From Rhodovulum sulfidophilum (GTDB taxonomy: Bacteria; Pseudomonadota; Alphaproteobacteria; Rhodobacterales; Rhodobacteraceae), in the NCBI GenBank assembly GCA_003241785.1, contig QFPW01000002.1, forward strand, positions 496,001 through 560,000: a stretch of 64,000 nucleotides of DNA, in the 5' to 3' direction. The position numbers were made by a program, and so were the translations under genes. Positions 60,869 through 64,000 of the stretch are shown piece by piece. Each line of letters begins with the position of its first letter. Within the stretch, counting starts at the first letter, position 1. The notes under the pieces are model-generated. The model had not been told where the DNA came from and did no database searches. It was given only the letters and a program-made list of their open reading frames with translations.

Positions 60869-61694
60869 TGTCGGAGCCCACGCCCCTCCCGCCCACGCCC
60901 GCCCAGTCCATGCCCGCCCCTCCCGTGCCCGCTCCGTCCGAGACCCCCCGGATCGCGCTCGTCGACGTCCAGAAGTCCTTCGGGCCGAAGCGCGTCCTCG
61001 CCGGGGTGAACCTCGCCGTGATGCCCGGGGAAAGCCTCGTCATCATCGGCGGCTCGGGCACCGGCAAATCGGTCACGCTGAAATGCATGCTCGGCATCCT
61101 GAAGCCCGAGAAGGGCCAGGTGCTGATCGACGGAACGCCGCGCGCCGAGATCGACCGGGCGGCCTTCCTCAACGACTTCGGAATGCTGTTCCAGGGCGGC
61201 GCGCTCTTCGACAGCCTCACGGTCTGGCAGAACGTCGCCTTCCGGCTGCGCCGCTCCCCCTTCTCGCTGTCGAAGAAGGCCGCGCGCGCCAAGGCGATCG
61301 AGAAGCTCGCGCGGGTCGGCCTCGGACCCGAGACGGCGGATCTCTTCCCCGCCGAGCTCTCGGGCGGGATGCAGAAGCGCGTCGGCCTCGCCCGCGCGAT
61401 CGCGACCGATCCGCATGTGATCTTCTTCGACGAGCCCACCGCCGGGCTCGACCCGATCATGGCCGGCGTGATCAACGATCTCATCCGCGAGCTCGTGACC
61501 GAGATGGGCGCCACGGCCGTCACCATCACCCATGACATGACCACCGTGCGCACCGTCGCCGACCGGGTGGCGATGCTGCACGACGGCATCGTGCGCTGGC
61601 ACGGACCGGTCGGGGATATCGAGACCGCCACCGACCCCTATCTCGACCAGTTCATCCACGGGCGCGCGACCGGACCCATCGCCGCGATCCGCTG

Positions 61695-61695
<1 letters not shown>
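60868..61695 (+). CDS. mlaF: MlaF-family ABC transporter ATPase
   Basis: A 275-residue ATPase for the adjacent permease, with a Pro-rich N-terminal extension of about 28 residues. It has Walker A GGSGTGKSVTL, Q-loop MLFQGGALFDSLTV, signature LSGGMQKRVGLARAIA, Walker B VIFFDEPTAGLDP and a switch His in ITHDMTT. The N-terminal proline-rich stretch (PLPPTPAQSMPAPPVPAP) is unusual for MlaF. Its stop overlaps the radA start (TGATGG). Confidence 0.92.
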
Positions 61696-63068
<1,373 letters not shown>

Positions 63069-63077
63069 GGAACGGGA

Positions 63078-63641
63078 ATGGACGGATTCACGCTTGTCGA
63101 CGGCGCCGTGCTCGCGGTGATCATCCTCTCGGCCCTCCTCGCCTATGCCCGCGGCCTCGTGCGCGAGATGCTCTCGATCGCCGGCTGGATCGTCGCCGCC
63201 ATCGCCGCCTTCGCCTTTGCCCCGGCGGTCGAGCCCCTGATGCGCGAGGTCCCGGTGCTGCGCGACATCCTCGGCACGAATTGCGAGCTCGGCCTGATCG
63301 CGGGCTTCGCCGTGGTCTTCGCCATCGCCCTCGTCATCGTCTCGCTCTTCACGCCGCTCCTCGCCGGCGCGGTGCAGAACTCGGCCCTCGGCCCGGTCGA
63401 CCAGGGGCTCGGCCTCCTCTTCGGCGTCGCTCGCGGCGTCCTCCTCGTGATCATCGCGCTCGTCGTCTACAATCAGGTTCTGGGCGGCGCCGGCGGCGTT
63501 CCGATGGTCGACGACAGCCGTAGCCGCGCGATCCTCGACAGCACCCAGGCCCGGCTGACCGAGGACGCGCCCGCCGCCCTGTCCTGGGTCGTGAGCCGCT
63601 ACGAGGTGCTGACCTCCTCCTGCGCGCGGCCGCCCGCCTGA
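63078..63641 (+). CDS. cvpA: CvpA family membrane protein
   Basis: A 187-residue inner-membrane protein of the CvpA family (colicin V production, cell envelope homeostasis) with four predicted membrane segments: residues about 5-23, 28-48, 68-92 and 105-125. The N-terminal DGFTLVDGAVLAVIILSALLAYARGLVREMLSI is typical, and the soluble C-terminal part is short. It precedes purF, the classical cvpA-purF linkage. A 137-base gap with its own promoter separates the two. Confidence 0.92.
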   Translation: MDGFTLVDGAVLAVIILSALLAYARGLVREMLSIAGWIVAAIAAFAFAPAVEPLMREVPVLRDILGTNCELGLIAGFAVVFAIALVIVSLFTPLLAGAVQNSALGPVDQGLGLLFGVARGVLLVIIALVVYNQVLGGAGGVPMVDDSRSRAILDSTQARLTEDAPAALSWVVSRYEVLTSSCARPPA

Positions 63642-63712
63642 TCGCGACGCGAGCGATGGCGGGGCCGCGCGCCGGAACCGGTCTGTTCGCGAACACGCGA
63701 CATAGGCGCTGG

Positions 63713-63741
63713 GTGACATTCCCGCGACACCGCCCTATATA
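63713..63741 (+). promoter_or_regulatory. Putative purF promoter
   Basis: GTGACA (63713-63718) and TATATA (63736-63741) are separated by 17 bp, with purF starting about 38 bases downstream of the -10. Just upstream, TGTTCGCGAACA (63684-63695) is a perfect 12-bp palindrome and a candidate operator. No PurR-box resemblance was recognised. Confidence 0.55.
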
Positions 63742-63778
63742 GCTGTCGATCCCAGAGACTCAGAGCGGTGTGCCAATA

Positions 63779-64000
63779 GTGTTGTCTCATCCTTTCGACG
63801 ACGACGAGCTGCATGAGGAATGCGGCATCTTCGGCGTTATCGGCGTCCAGGACGCCGCCAACTTCGTCGCCCTCGGCCTGCATGCGCTACAGCATCGCGG
63901 CCAGGAAGCCGGCGGAATTGTCTCCTACGACCACGCGGCGGGCTTCTCGGAGGCCCGCCGCTTCGGTTATGTGCGCGACAATTTCACCAAGGCCTCGCTG
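63779..64000 (+). CDS. purF: Amidophosphoribosyltransferase PurF (5' part)
   Basis: PurF starts purine synthesis by adding glutamine-derived ammonia to PRPP. Only the first 74 residues are in the window. They show SHPFDDDELHEECGIFGVIG, where the Cys after LHEE becomes the N-terminal nucleophile once the short propeptide is removed, then NFVALGLHALQHRGQEAGGIVSY of the glutamine amidotransferase domain. The start is GTG at 63779 (TTG at 63782 is possible). The frame is open to the window edge. Confidence 0.95.
   Translation, partial: MLSHPFDDDELHEECGIFGVIGVQDAANFVALGLHALQHRGQEAGGIVSYDHAAGFSEARRFGYVRDNFTKASL

Overview
The window reads as chromosomal DNA of a high-G+C alphaproteobacterium of the Rhodobacterales type. 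The evidence is a complete, syntenic Rhodobacter-type gene transfer agent (GTA) cluster, the ftsW-murG-murC / murB-ddl-ftsQ-ftsA cell-wall order, the mltG-fabF-acpP-fabG-fabD block, and rpsF-rpsR-rplI, dnaB, mgtE, alr, radA, cvpA and purF close together. Coding density is very high, every non-coding gap is under 300 bases, and I found no tRNA, rRNA, CRISPR array, transposase or integrase.

Layout. 0-9 kb (minus): division and cell-wall genes ftsW, murG, murC, murB, ddl, ftsQ, ftsA, interrupted by one opposite-strand short-chain dehydrogenase. 9-14 kb: a LysR regulator, an ArgE-type deacetylase, and the ectoine-breakdown pair doeB and doeA, separated by hairpin-forming repeats. 14-18 kb (plus): an MCE/Mla-type lipid transporter (STAS-permease fusion, ATPase, MCE protein, lipoprotein). 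18-20 kb: pseudouridine catabolism psuG and psuK. 20-24 kb: katG with divergent oxyR, then lipA. 25-32 kb: a glutathionyl-hydroquinone-reductase-like gene and a cyanophycin locus: cphA and a double-domain cyanophycinase on the minus strand, and a divergent CphZ-like dipeptide hydrolase. 32-47 kb (minus): the whole GTA structural cluster from gp1 (small terminase) to gp15, plus a trailing DUF2793 gene. 47-51.5 kb: mltG and fatty-acid synthesis genes. 51.6-53.3 kb: an ACC deaminase (acdS) with a divergent Lrp-type regulator. 53.4-57 kb: ribosomal protein operon, a DUF2270 membrane protein, dnaB and a tiny entericidin-like lipoprotein. 57-64 kb: mgtE, then a tightly overlapping alr-mlaE-mlaF-radA-cvpA operon and the start of purF.

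How they work together. The cyanophycin locus could encode a complete storage cycle: CphA polymerises Asp and Arg, cyanophycinase cuts the polymer to beta-Asp-Arg, and CphZ splits the dipeptide. The cyanophycinase is unusual: it is two family domains in one chain, and the second has lost the catalytic His (DQH to DQN) and changed the nucleophile elbow. The GTA cluster is transcribed from a near-consensus promoter (TTGACA, 17 bp, TATACC) overlapped by a 12-bp palindrome. It is followed about 20 nt after the predicted start by an intrinsic-terminator-like hairpin, a layout like phage late promoters controlled by antitermination. Nitrogen-rich compounds recur as substrates: ectoine, acetylornithine-type compounds, cyanophycin, ACC and pseudouridine.
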